Source: Stichopus chloronotus (Eukaryota > Echinodermata > Holothuroidea > Aspidochirotida > Stichopodidae). From it: a stretch of 64,000 nt of DNA. The stretch covers positions 24,461,559-24,525,558 of the forward strand of contig CM037840.1 of NCBI GenBank assembly GCA_021234535.1, given 5' to 3'. The notes beneath the pieces are model-generated. The model searched no databases and was not told where the DNA came from. It saw only the letters and a program-made list of their open reading frames with translations. The translations under genes and the position numbers were made by a program. Below are positions 45,646 to 57,172 of this stretch, piece after piece (the first letter of the stretch is position 1; each line of letters begins with the position of its first letter).

Positions 45646-47640
45646 GATTCCCTAATTAGAAAGTGAAACTCTGTGTTCTTTCATCTTCCCTGGGGGGCGT
45701 CACCGTTACAACTTGGTTGATATCGAGCAAATTACGATCCAATGAATGTTATGAATATATATAGCAAGAAGACCATCGGAGCCAGTGGCTGCGCCCAAGT
45801 CATGCATAACATCGGTGTTGAATTCGTACACCAGAGGTTACACATAAATTCAATATCCTTCACCAACATTACTAATAACGGAAATATAACAATCATATTA
45901 AAGAAAACTTCCAATTACGCTTTTTTTTTTCTGTTTAGCTTGACTTCTCGTCCTTGTTTATATTCTCTTTTCGTAAATATGTAATTAAGTTTCACACGTT
46001 AGTCAGAAATGAATATCCATTTCCATAGGCAGTATTATATTTGATGACATTGTGCGTTTAACGCGTGCGTCTATCACATTTTCAACAATGGCCGGGGTGT
46101 TGTGGCAGGCGTATTAGAGAGTTTACATCAGGAATATTCGATATTATCGTTAATAATAAAAAGATTTGAAATATTAATTTTTGGAACCTTAAGACACAGA
46201 GACACTTTTGTTTTGTTCATTATGCACATTAAAGTGAAATAAAGAGAGGTCTTTAATTTTTAATGGTTGACTCTTTGTTCGTCAATACGTCACTTATAGC
46301 GTTTTAATATGATTATTCTTATTGTTATTATTAAATGTCTCTCTCCCTGCACTATATAATGCGTTACTCAAAATGTGTCTTTCTTATCACACGTTACACC
46401 AGATGTTTAGGCGTTCCAGAGGTTTAGGCCTTCTGCGTCTCTCTTTATTCCTTTTCAATTGTTTTGAGTGTATGTTTCGTTGAGGCACAGAAATTTGTTG
46501 TGTATCATAGGTGAAGAAAGTAAAATGATGGGGGGGGGGGGACGGGGAACGTCAAGTCGATAGCAACAACATTGTGATTATAAAATGTGTTGGGGTGTGA
46601 GGGTGTTGCGGCGGGTGTGGTGTTGCGGTGGGGTGTTGCCGAAGTTATTGCAGTATAATAGAATATTTGGCTAGCAAAACTTTGTATATGTGTCCAATAT
46701 ATTCCCTCAACAACCTCTGCCCCCCCCCACCTTTCTCCCTCCACTGTGAATATTGAGGTGGTCGCTTTTTTTAACTAAATCGTGTCTTCAGCAATGAAAT
46801 TTTGCAGACAAAACTGTCAAAAAATAGCAATAATTAAGACACCTGATGAGCCTGAATACGACTGAGTAGTCCTCAACGATGAGGCGGAGTTTTCCCCCAT
46901 GTCTATAGAAACTTTGCATATTCAGAGAGCCACATACAACACTATGACGCATTTTGCATGTACTTGCGCATGCCCAGGTTACTGTTCGTCACACCGGAAC
47001 TACATATATAGAAACAACCAGTGAAGAATATGCAACCCTCTAACTGCTCTTTCAATTTAAAATACATTCCTTCGTCATATCTATGAAGAAAAGGGGAAAA
47101 ACACATACACACACCAAAAGAAAAAAAAAGTTCACGATATCTCCTTTGAATCATGACTTTGAATACGAGACACATGACGAAATTATATATTTCACTGAAA
47201 TGTATGACAAATGGAAAAAATCACTTGAATCATTTAAATCATTTACAAGGTTTTCACCGTGCATAATAGATCAAATTCACCGTTCTTAAATTACAGGTAC
47301 CAGTAACATAAGGCTTATCACGTCAACGATCTATATTTCCAATAAAGATACACAAAGGATTTCTCAACTTTCAAATACAGGGGACACTGTCAAGACAATA
47401 TGAGTGAACCGAAACTGATATATGACGTCATGTGGTGACGTGCACTTTAGGTCACATGCATATTACATACAAGATGAAATTCGTGGAACAGGTACACGGT
47501 ACAAGTGAAAGCCGTTTTGTTTCCAATGTTACAAATTTGAAAGATGAATAAGAGGCATACAAGGTTTTGGAGAACGTAATTGTTCTTCTGTTCTTCCAAA
47601 AGTCATCGCGCTTTAACTTTTTTCAGTCACAGCTCCGATG
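45646..47640. other. No gene; G-rich tandem words at 46587-46640
   Basis: A TGTTGCGGTGGGG-like imperfect repeat (46587-46640) and G12 at 46530-46541 are the main structure. No exon or RNA gene is supported. Confidence 0.45.
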
Positions 47641-47710
47641 CCTAATAAGGGGCGGGCGGGGTTTCTCTTATTTCAGAGCATGCGCACTTATAAAGCCGCA
47701 AAGCAACGCT
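47641..47710 (+). promoter_or_regulatory. Candidate compact promoter (CArG, GC box, NRF1-like, TATA-like)
   Basis: Within 55 bp lie a perfect CArG box CCTAATAAGG (47641-47650), a GGGGCGGGCGGGG GC box (47649-47661), GCATGCGCAC close to the NRF1 core (47678-47687) and CTTATAAAG (47687-47695). The order and spacing are promoter-like, and the local GC peak stands out. The transcript it would drive is unknown. The nearest plus-strand exon candidates downstream are at 50503 and 52130. Confidence 0.4.
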
Positions 47711-50502
47711 TACAAAAACTGCAGTTATTGATGTAAAATAATACTGTGTAATGAATTAGCTGACTTGACGGGTCTCGTAACTGTACTCGTTAATGAGTAC
47801 TTTAGTTCATCAGCATCGGCTACCTAATACAAGTGGTTTGACTTCATTCACGAATGGCAAGTGATTATATTAGTTAAAATGAACGGACCATTTCCATTTC
47901 CTGTCACATATCGGCTTGCAAATTGTCGGTGCATTTCAGTTGAAAAAGGCTAAAAGACAGGCATCAAGAAATTCGAATACTAATGTTCATCAACAGTTAT
48001 AAAAAGTGTAAGACTTCAAGTCTTTTATGACACTCAATTAACCTAAATACTTGACTTTTTTTTATTTTAAGTAGTTTTCGACTAAAACTCGATCGCTTAA
48101 AATTTCTTGGAAGATCTCGTCAGTTTTGGGAAAATGTTCATCGGTATAAGTGAACGAAGAAATTAGTGAAGCACTTTTCATGAACCTTCTCTCGTTATGA
48201 AGGAAGGACTGGATATGAGAGCCAGTCATCAACTTGAACAGCTTCACAACGAAAATATTAATGTGACATCATGGATGGCAACGAATATTTGGTAGTTTTC
48301 GCCAAAGTTTCAATAAAGCCAATTACAAATTGATCAGGGGATACACTCGGAACGACGACCCCCTACCAAGCAACCATGTATACTCCCACCTACCCCCCCC
48401 CCCTTCCACCCGTCACCTACAAGCCCGCTGACAAGTTTGAAAAAGAATTAGCCAAAAAGATTTTCACAATGAAAATTTATGTGCGCAACCTCTGTAATAT
48501 CGCCCGGTAAATCGTATCGGTCCTGTTAGGATATAAAATCGTTATTACCAAAAACAACATTAAAAATGATGTGATGTAAAGCAAATCGTGCCACATAGTG
48601 TGCATTCGGCATAATCCAATGTAACCCCGATTTATGTGCACATAATGTAAGGGTCATAGCCTCCGGTAGCCATGTAATTCAACGATGCATGTACGGTTTG
48701 TCGGCTAAACCATGTGAAAAGAAAGCATAGGACGAGTACCCAGATACAGAGTGGTTTGGGGATTTGTCTGCCCCTCCCCCTCCCCCCCCCTTAGCTGTAC
48801 CTCCTCCCGCTCTGCGGATATATACAGACCTTTATATTTCCCTCAATCCCTCAGCACAAAAAAATAGCATTTTTTTCCCCCAATGGATCCCAAATCCCAA
48901 CTGGTTACGGCGTATTACGCAGTGTGAAATGACTTCTCTGAGAGACTTGTGATATTATTTTATGAATGATGCAGTCTCTCTCCCTTTACCAAGACTTACC
49001 CACTCCCATTTCCGGTTCCAAGGGGCTGCCCCCAAATTTTCAAAATTGTGTCTTTGATGTTACATCGCAGACATCTCAAATGTTGCTCTTCTCCTTTAAG
49101 TTTTGTTACAGGAACTCTCACACAATACTGAGAGAACCATTTTTACATAATGACTTCCAATGGGTGAATCTGATATATCCCCGAACAAGAAACTTGAATC
49201 CGAGCCTAACCACCACCCCCCCTCCCCCTCTCTTCTCCTTTCGAGCTTGGTTTGGACTCTCTGCTCTGAGATGTGGTGATAGGTCTTCGATAGCATAATT
49301 CTGTCACCAGGATTACAACGGCAAAATACTTCCAAAAAAATATTGTATTGTTCCGTGATCCTTTCAGTGTTTTACTAAAGACCTCTTCGCCGGAATTATT
49401 TTGGGTAGATGTAAATAGCAATATGTACTACAAACTTAATGGAGAATGGTCTCATTTCGTTAACTTTAATGTTTTACATTCAAGTTGTCGGTGTGTTTAA
49501 TCATAATATGCTAATAAAACAACTGCAGCTGGTCTGTTTTCGCGAAATTGATCTATCGAATTAATTTTAAATAATTGCGTAAATATTATTCAAAATGTGA
49601 CTTACATTCAAACGTATACAGTGCAGTTCAAGATGCGACATACATTCTGTGAACTTTGCCATCGACTCCTGGATGAGGCGGCAATGCACTTCTTCTCTCT
49701 TGAATAAACTTGATTGATGGTCCCCGGACTTTTAACTATTTAATGTACTATTCAGCGGTGTGCATAGCGCAATAACATTGATTGACATGCCGTAAAATAA
49801 AACATTGCCTCAATCACGCACAATTAAGCACACACACACCCTCACACAAACACACTTATTGACTAACATAGCACCTCAAAAAAAAAAAAAATGGGAGAAA
49901 AAGATAACTCAACATTAATGTTAACGTGACAGAACGATCTACGTCAAACGACCATGAGATTTCACCTTACTTTGGCTTCTCAGACGTCGAATGTCAACTC
50001 AACGCCCTTTTCTATTTGTCCAGAATTGTTATCATATTTAAAGGGAAAATGCGGTCACCCAATTTGTATTAGTATAGTCCCCTATTCTAATTCATGGATG
50101 GCCCTTTTTTATCAAGTGACAATATTTTTGTTGCTGGATATGTTACATTTATGCAAAATAATTTGTTTGCTTTCAACACACAAAAGGATGAAATGTCCTG
50201 AAAGATACTTGTGAGGTATAAAAGAGGAGATTTGCAAGATTTAGCTGATGCTTCAGAATAAAGTTGAGGTCGCCGTTTATTCCAGTGCCAACTGATTCAT
50301 ATACCTGGTCAACTACCAACACCTCTCTCAGGATGTACATGTGCTGTATTGGAAACTAATGATTGTTTTAATTACATTACTTTAACCCAAATTGAGGCCA
50401 GCCGTGAACGCACGCCTTTCATTTTCACATATAAATGCTTTTGATACGTTTGGCAGAGGATTCCAAATTTACCCACCGTTTCTGATTTATTTCTCTTCAC
50501 AG
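47711..50502. other. No gene seen; C-tracts
   Basis: C-runs at 48393-48403 and about 48781-48790 and a (CA)-rich stretch near 49833-49856. Open frames here are Pro-rich by-products of the C-tracts. No supported exon. Confidence 0.4.
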
Positions 50503-50627
50503 TTTATGCTAGCAAAAGGTTGTCTGGTATCCCCGGATTAGACAGTTTGAGCATGATATCGAGACACAGGGGGGCCAAGCTCGGTAAACTGGGCAGGCGG
50601 AGGAGGAGCGTCGCTGATTTATATTAA
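50503..50627 (+). CDS. Amidated peptide exon of a secreted precursor
   Basis: A strong acceptor (TTTATTTCTCTTCACAG, AG 50501-50502) opens a phase-1 exon. It encodes YASKR, then a 24-residue peptide beginning LSGIPGLDSLS and ending RGAKLGKL, then GRRRR, SVADLY and TAA at 50625-50627. KR at the start and Gly followed by four Arg at the end are classical proprotein-convertase sites, with glycine as amide donor. The predicted mature peptide is therefore C-terminally amidated, basic towards its C-terminus and without cysteine. The G-RRRR tail followed by a short acidic end resembles the tail of CGRP/DH31-type precursors, but the peptide itself matches no family I can name. The phase joins exactly to the signal-peptide exon at 38508-38731, which supports one gene. 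Confidence 0.6.
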
Positions 50628-52000
50628 ATCACGTAACAACCGGTTCGAGCTGATTATACGACTTAAGTAAGTATGAGAGAAATTTGCATATAGTGTTCCT
50701 TCACATTGGCTACTTATTGTTTCATGCATAATATACAAACAATTACTAATGAACCAGTCATGAACGACTGGCTTTTGAATATTCGTGACTGGATACTTTT
50801 CACAGTAGTGCTAATTCATAAGCACACAGCCAGTACACATCAGAGTGAAAAAAGGAGGGGGGGGGGGGGGAATACAGTTGTCATAAATATTGGATGTGGA
50901 GGGTGGCGTTTACAATGGATGACATTTACAATGTCATGCGGGTTGCACTCTTCAAACTTTCCACACTAAACTTTTCGATGTCACGCTTTTCAGGTGTACG
51001 GTGGGTGAGAGGGGGGGGGGGCTTGAGAAGGACATGTGGACAGTGGGGTGGGGAAAATATTATATAACAAGTTGTTTATGGTGGGACTAAGACCGTAACA
51101 TGAGAAAATTTCATGTATTTATTCGTCCACCTATGTATGAATTCCGCATCCATTGGTAAATTTGCCCGATTACTCATAGACTGTAACTTTTATTTTTTTT
51201 TTTCTAAAATCGTCACATCTTACGCTAATTTAATTAAGGTGAACTTCGAATCTCTTGTTTAAAATCCCAAACCAGTACGTGTAAAGTTATGTTTCCTGCA
51301 GATTTACCGCAGCCAACATTAATTTATGTTATTATTAAAGTTATATTATGATTGATGTACGCCATATCTTATTCTACAAAAAGTGTAAATGCAAAAACTG
51401 GCCCTCTTTAGCCTGTTAATTTGAATGGTTAATTATTGCACATTTTATTAGTACCACCTTTCTAAAACAAAAGATGAAACTATCACTTTATTAAAAAAAA
51501 AAAATCCGTACACGAAAAAAAGCCTATGAAAGTAATAGAAAGAACGAAAACAAAAATCACATCTGGTGATAACAGATGGGCAAAGATTATTGACAGGATA
51601 TCTGTGAAGTGTTTTCACACATAGAATCATGCAGTAAATCATAATTCACTATCAACTGCTCGTCTGCAACTGAAGCCCTCACTCCCCGACGCTTTTTATA
51701 GCAGTTCAATGGAACTCCCATTGAACTGCTAGATGTTGTACAGTATGTGACTTTTCTTGGATCAGGTATATGCCTGGAAGGGAAACGTTGTCCACAGAGT
51801 TTGATGAGGAATTAAAATGTGTAGTGTATGGTAGTTGTTTGTAGTTTTATCAAAGTTGATTATTTCTGATTTCGTGTTGCTAAATCTTGTGTAAAGTGTC
51901 AATTTATCGTTTATTGCAATAAGACAAATTATCCATGTAGATTTGCAGTTAATGTTATGGGGAAAGTCTGTCCTGTTTTGGTGCTGGTGAATTTTTCTGT
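50628..52000. other. 3' flank; one perfect hairpin, G-tracts
   Basis: G14 at 50857-50870 and G11 at 51011-51021. A perfect 14-bp hairpin lies at 51699-51731. No AATAAA is seen just after the peptide stop, so the 3' UTR end is undefined. Confidence 0.4.
51699..51731. other. Perfect 14-bp hairpin
   Basis: TAGCAGTTCAATGG (51699-51712) pairs without mismatch with CCATTGAACTGCTA (51718-51731) around a 5-nt loop, AACTC. Role unknown; short for a pre-miRNA. Confidence 0.85.
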
Positions 52001-52002
52001 AC

Positions 52003-52076
<74 letters not shown>
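52003..52076. repeat. (TA)n microsatellite
   Basis: Alternating TA with one AC interruption near 52019, ending just upstream of the polypyrimidine tract of the exon at 52130. Confidence 0.95.
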
Positions 52077-52079
<3 letters not shown>

Positions 52080-52129
52080 ACACTTTGTGGTATTTCATTC
52101 GTTATACCCTTTTTCCGTCTGTTTTGCAG

Positions 52130-52368
52130 GTTTACTTGTTGTGAATTTTATGGATAAGTGGGGATTTAATACTACGGGGGGTCCCCCAAAGGAGAGTTTC
52201 GTGGAACGAGAACCCATCGTTTTATACAATTCTATCAGAAGACAAGACATTCCAGAAGCCACCATCGTTGGAAATATACGCTGCCTATCCTCACAGATCC
52301 CTGCATCTTACCCATGCATCGTTATAGCAAGAGCATTTAAGGCATTACATGAAGAAAAGAAAAAATGA
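52130..52368 (+). CDS. Candidate terminal exon, unknown protein
   Basis: It follows a good acceptor (CCCTTTTTCCGTCTGTTTTGCAG, AG 52128-52129). A phase-1 frame of about 79 codons (LLVVNFMDKWGF, then GGPPKESFVEREP, VLYNSIRRQDIPE, ending KALHEEKKK) runs to TGA at 52366-52368. AATAAA follows at 52390-52395. The frame is compositionally protein-like and clearly different from the microsatellite before it. No domain is recognised. The phase also fits the 38.5-kb exon, but that alone is weak evidence of linkage. It could equally be the last exon of a separate gene or a retroelement remnant. Confidence 0.4.
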
Positions 52369-52395
52369 AAAGTTAGGACGGAAAACTTAAATAAA

Positions 52396-55300
52396 CTATT
52401 TTAAATCACCATCGACAAGGAGCTTAATATACATGTTTCACCTATTCATTAAGAGAAAAAAAAAAAACTTCTGTAAAGAAAAAAAAAACTGAAAAAAAAG
52501 TAGCAAATAAATAAGTAGAATGTAAAAAGTAAAAGGTGAAGGACAGACAACCCAAAGTGAGATACTAACCCATGTCTTAAGTGATTATTTCCGAAACTTT
52601 CTACGTGTTCTGAAAATTTTTCCATTTATTAATTTTCCTCCTGATTTTAAAAGTGATGACTTTTTGGTTTCCTTTGTTTTTTGGTTTTTGTTTTTTGTTT
52701 GGCTATTATATTGTAATTGCTTCGTGATATTATTGTTAAAAGTTATTCGATAATCCTTCGACCACTGTTTGCGGCTACCGTGACAACATGTGGGTTACCG
52801 TTAAGAGATGTATGTCTCCCTGTTTATCTCGGACTACGGCAATTCTATCTTAAAACACCAGAAATAGTCAAAGTTCGACTACGCCGTTCTCAAAATATTA
52901 TAAATTGCTGAATATCGAAATCTGATGTTGTGCTGTGGTTGATGTCCCGGTTGCTTTCTGCGGCAGGCAAACTTAAATGTGTGTTGATCTTAATTGTACA
53001 AACCAGGCACTCTTTGGAAGTAGTTTACGATGCCAGTTGGCGCGGTTAGTGGGCGGCAACACCCACGTCCCTTGAAATATGTTCGTTGAGCTATAATTAT
53101 GGTAGCAAACGGCGAGAGACGAGGTTAAAGTGAAACTTAGTCACATCGTTGTGCGAGGATATTACAGTACATTGATGCTTTGTCGTAGTCACTTTTGTGG
53201 GCGCGATCATTAAACATACTGTAATACCTGTAAAGCATGCACCCACCCTAGACCATAACATCCACAAGAGACAGTAAAGGATTGCTAGCACTTTCGAAAA
53301 AAGTAGCAAGCATCGAAAAAAAAAAAAATGGAAAAATTCAGCAAATCATCGCGACCTTTACGATGAGGATATTGATATTAAGCAGCTAAATATTCAGTAC
53401 CTATGTACCATAATTGTTATTACTCTCTCTCAGATTTTTGCTTTTGTCTGAAGACAAAAAAAATCTTTGATCGATACAACAATCTGAGTTCGTGGCCTCA
53501 GTATGACAGATGGTACAATTTTCCCTCACAGCGTTGCGAAGGGCTGAAATCCACTTGTAAAAATCGATTGCGCCTCTTTCTGGCAATTATCTCACGGTTG
53601 TGTAAATTACCTCTAAAATGAGACTAACTGAGGGTAGTTAATTCTTCTAATATTAAAAGTGCTAATTACATTTTGAACAACCTAGTCAGTTGATTGAAAC
53701 TCTTTAATGATAACGTGCGCGGAATGTGACAAAAAGAAAGGTCATACTTAAGAACTCTCTATCGATGGCTTGGGGAAGCCACGGGAAATGAGCCTTGCTA
53801 ACAATTACCATTTAGCATGACATTTATGAAAAAGGTGTTTAACGGAGGCCTTTCATGAATGAAGTCTAGTGGGAAAGTTCAATTCACCGTATGTATCTTT
53901 GTTTATTTGTGCAGACTGAGAGTGCAAAATATAAAACGACGATGCTTTACAACTTGGCAAAAAGCTACGAACTTTCACTCTGAGTTTATTTTCCAAAATG
54001 GAAACAGCGCGTGGTGATTCGTTAATAGTCTAATGGAGGAAAAAGAGAAAAAAGTTAAAAACTTCCATCGCAATGTTGCTTTCTTGGAAGCTCTCTTCTT
54101 GACAGGTATTATCTATGAAGTTTCATTTCATTGCATCATGATATTTAATGTCAGCATTTATGTGAAACCATCCACAAATATTTATCATGACAAAAAAAAA
54201 AACACAAATTATTTATCGCTCATTTCGTTTTTTCTTTTCTTTGAAACAATGCATTCAGTACTATGCATTCTAATACTCATTGTGGAGGAGTTTCAGTTAC
54301 TCCTGGTACATGGGGACCAGTGATTAAAAAAAAATTGAAAGTACCGATGGAACTTTTACTGTATCAGAGGAAACGTAAAACCAAATACTTGTAAAAGTAA
54401 AAGTGAGCGTTAACGTAACGGAGCTGTTCTACTAAAGGAATTGCAACGTATATCTGCTTTCATCGTGTTAGTCAACTCATACATGCGTTCATTGTCTCTG
54501 ACATTTGCTAAAGGCCTCCGCAATCCGTCGCCAATGTTCGTCAGCAAAGAACTCCAAATGTTTTCGCGCTCTCTCGATTACTCTGCAGACGACTGGCTTG
54601 CTTCACATTGACCAATCAAGAACAATCACGGTGATGACGCAGATGATCGGACGCGGAGGAAGCGGCGCAGTGCAACTTATGAAGAATGAACTAATTGTAT
54701 ATGTTCCATGATATATATATCGATATTACATAAGAAAAAGAACTATGGCATAAACGCTTCTCAATCGAAACAGAAACTGGAAGAATCGCAGTCCCCTGCT
54801 TTGGCAGATCTATTAAGTTACTATTAAATAGAAGATTGTCTTTGAATTTGGGCAAACGCAGGAAATATTTTTAGTACGATGAATGTAGTAGGATGGTAAA
54901 TGATCTTTCAACTGATATTAGAAATAGACACTTTGCCTCTTCGTTCACATTGTTATGTGTGTGAGTGTATTTGTGTGTGGTCCATTAGACTTACGTACAG
55001 TAATTTACACACCGATAGAATATAGGTTATTTTAAAAGACATCAAAACGAAGTAAATTAAGACTAAATCCCAACGTGGTTGTAATAAAAGTTGATATTGC
55101 ATTCAATATTTCACTCCTTATTTCATTTCTTTTTAGTCACCTGCAATGTTGTTTAACAGCAGCTTATGTAATTAAGATAATTGAAAAACGTTTTCCAAAG
55201 AAAAAAAAACAATGCCGATACTTGTTGAATATCGTGTGTTTGATTTCTCCTTTTGTTTTGCTTTTTTTTTTAATGCGGTATGAACATGACAAATGGTACA

Positions 55301-55600
55301 TCACAAGAATAAAATACGATTTCTTTACAGTCAGTGACGTGATACCTTGATATTAATTGCAACATGAGGCAGTATAGATTGGATACCAATCACTTCAAAC
55401 ATTAGAGAGTTTAACGTACATTCTGCTTTCCTCTTTCACCTAGTCCTCGCAAAATACACATACTGTGGTAAACTCACTTCTGGAGAATAACTTTCATGCA
55501 TGATACAACATGACGTGATATCCAGATATAGCATAATGGTTAGGGTATGTTCCTCTCGAGAAGGCATAAACATGTGTGATATCATGTGAGGATTGGCTGC
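52396..55600. other. No gene supported
   Basis: Poly-A/T-rich after 52440. A GC-richer patch at 54510-54680 has a minus-strand frame (CRVIERARKHLEFF) of ~37 codons without homology that I can name. A tRNA D-arm-like word (TAGCATAATGGTTAGG, about 55535) has no B-box partner. Confidence 0.4.
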
Positions 55601-55605
55601 CTATT

Positions 55606-55830
55606 TGACGTAGTATCTGAATATTCATTGCATGCGTGATTAGAGATAGACTGAATCCCATTCACTGAATAGAATTTAGCTCCCTCCCCCGTGACGTTGT
55701 ATCTGAATATTCACATGCAACAGGCAACATACTGGATCACGCACTGGATCCCGTTCATTGTACAATATGTAGGTAATTTAATAAACATTCCATTTTCCTC
55801 TGTGGCATAGTATTTGAATGTTCATTACAG
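55606..55830. repeat. Three-copy diverged repeat (GACGTAGTATCTGAATATTCA)
   Basis: Related blocks TGACGTAGTATCTGAATATTC, TGACGTTGTATCTGAATATTC and TGGCATAGTATTTGAATGTTC start near 55606, 55692 and 55802. Each is followed by a similar 'ggattg/ggatcc..cattcac/cattgt' stretch. Spacings of 86 and 110 indicate indels between copies. Confidence 0.65.
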
Positions 55831-56377
55831 GACTAGTCAATATAGCTTGCGTCCTTATAACTGCATAGCATTTAACTAGTTCAATTACCATCAGCCTTTC
55901 CCTCGTGATATTTACGGAGGTGTCTTCATGTCACGTTATGTCATCCTTGACAAGTTCGTTTGTTCAAATCAAAGTCCATGTTCAACAGTTTGATTCGAAA
56001 TGCAGAAATGTTTCAAATAAATGAACGGACTACGGTAAACTATAGTCGATCACACAAGTCCTAACATGTCATTGTGGTAATCTCATTTATCTTTAGTTCT
56101 ATCTTTTATGAGAGAATCCTGAGGCACATCCATTTTGACCGCAAAAGCTGTGTTTCTTGTGATCTGAAACGCAAATTGTAAGAAAATGGGAACAGCGACA
56201 GATTAGCCAGATGAAACGTTCAATTGTAGTAGTATATTCGTTAGATGAAATAAGTAAAGGAGAGAACAAAAATTCTGATTCTGCTTAATTTTTCATGACT
56301 GTTCAAGACTTATTCATCTTCCGAAGATGTAATTCCTTTTGATTGAGGATATCATTTACAATTTCGTAATTATAGCT

Positions 56378-56640
56378 TCTTAGAATTCTTCCAACTGTGC
56401 AAAAACCTTCACGAAACATATAAGCTCATTGACAGAGCATGGGACAGCAACCAAACAAAACAGAAAAGTTGGAGATATTCACAGGATTATGTTTTTATGA
56501 GGAAATCAATTCGTTACAAGTTTGTCGTTCGATCTTGCCTCGCTAGATTTCTTCTACTTGTGCAAAATAATTTATGGAACAATAAAGCTAATTGATAGAG
56601 GGCGAAACATCAGCCATGGTTACTCAAATTAAAGGAGCAG
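56378..56640. repeat. Two-copy diverged tandem repeat, ~163-bp period
   Basis: Blocks around CTTCTTAGAATTCTTCC..TGTGCAAAA (56378-56403) recur as CTCGCTAGATTTCTTC..TGTGCAAAA (about 56541-56566). The following 'taaagct(c/a)attgaca/tagag' and 'acagga..tatgttttt/ttttttatg' blocks recur in the same order. Confidence 0.65.
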
Positions 56641-56695
56641 ATGTTAACAGGACTACTGTTTTTTATGTAGGTCATCGTGAAGTCGTACTTTAAAC

Positions 56696-56727
56696 ACGTG
56701 CTTTCAACACCGTGTTTGAAAGCACGT
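56696..56727. other. Perfect 12-bp hairpin
   Basis: ACGTGCTTTCAA (56696-56707) and TTGAAAGCACGT (56716-56727) pair fully around an 8-nt loop. A weaker 11-bp inverted repeat (GAAAAGTGTAA / TTACACTTTTC) lies at 57121-57131 and 57162-57172. Confidence 0.8.
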
Positions 56728-57172
56728 TACAAAATCGCTACTTCGGACAGATAGATCATTTCGCCATAATTATTTTGTTTCTCATGAGAACGTTGTAAGT
56801 GATAAAAACACGGTTTTCATGCGTACTGTAATTAATCTGTTCCGCCAAATTCATTAGCAAACGGAGAAAAACCGTGAAACGATGCTTGAAGTAAAAAGAT
56901 TCCTCTTCCCCGCGATTTCTTTTCATAGAATGTCGGACCTTTGTTTATTTCCTTTAATTGCTTGCTTCTCCTTCAACATGTCTTTTGACGAATGTCAGTA
57001 GACAAGTGGATAAAAGACACGGGAATACAATGCGAAACGAGAAAAAAAGGGAATTAAAAAAATGATAACATCCTCGTACAGATGAGGAAAGCAAAATGGT
57101 TCAGTGAAAGTTGGTGATGCGAAAAGTGTAATGTGACTTTAAGGCATGTTTGCTTTTCTTGTTACACTTTTC

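Larger units (their letters stand above)
38732..50502 (+). other. Probable long intron of the peptide-precursor gene
   Basis: If the exons at 38508-38731 and 50503-50627 are joined, as their matching phase 1 borders allow, this 11.8-kb stretch is intronic. It begins GTAAGT and ends TTCTCTTCACAG. It hosts candidate alternative exons at 39552 and 40826, the SINE/hammerhead element at 45.4-45.65 kb and a possible promoter at 47.64 kb. If the two exons belong to different genes, part of it is intergenic. Confidence 0.4.

Noticed and set aside
46843..46850. Second CTGATGAG word, possible hammerhead core
   Set aside because: No GAAA and no stem II or III follow within range.
53403..53621. Frame containing PQYDRWYN, resembling the YDGWYNN motif of dual oxidase
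   Set aside because: Only a few residues match, and the rest of the frame does not fit the family.
54510..54680. GC-rich patch with a minus-strand frame (CRVIERARKHLEFF...)
   Set aside because: About 37 codons, no homologue that I can name, and no clear splice borders.
55530..55575. tRNA-like A-box (TAGCATAATGGTTAGG)
   Set aside because: No B-box at the expected distance and no cloverleaf closes.
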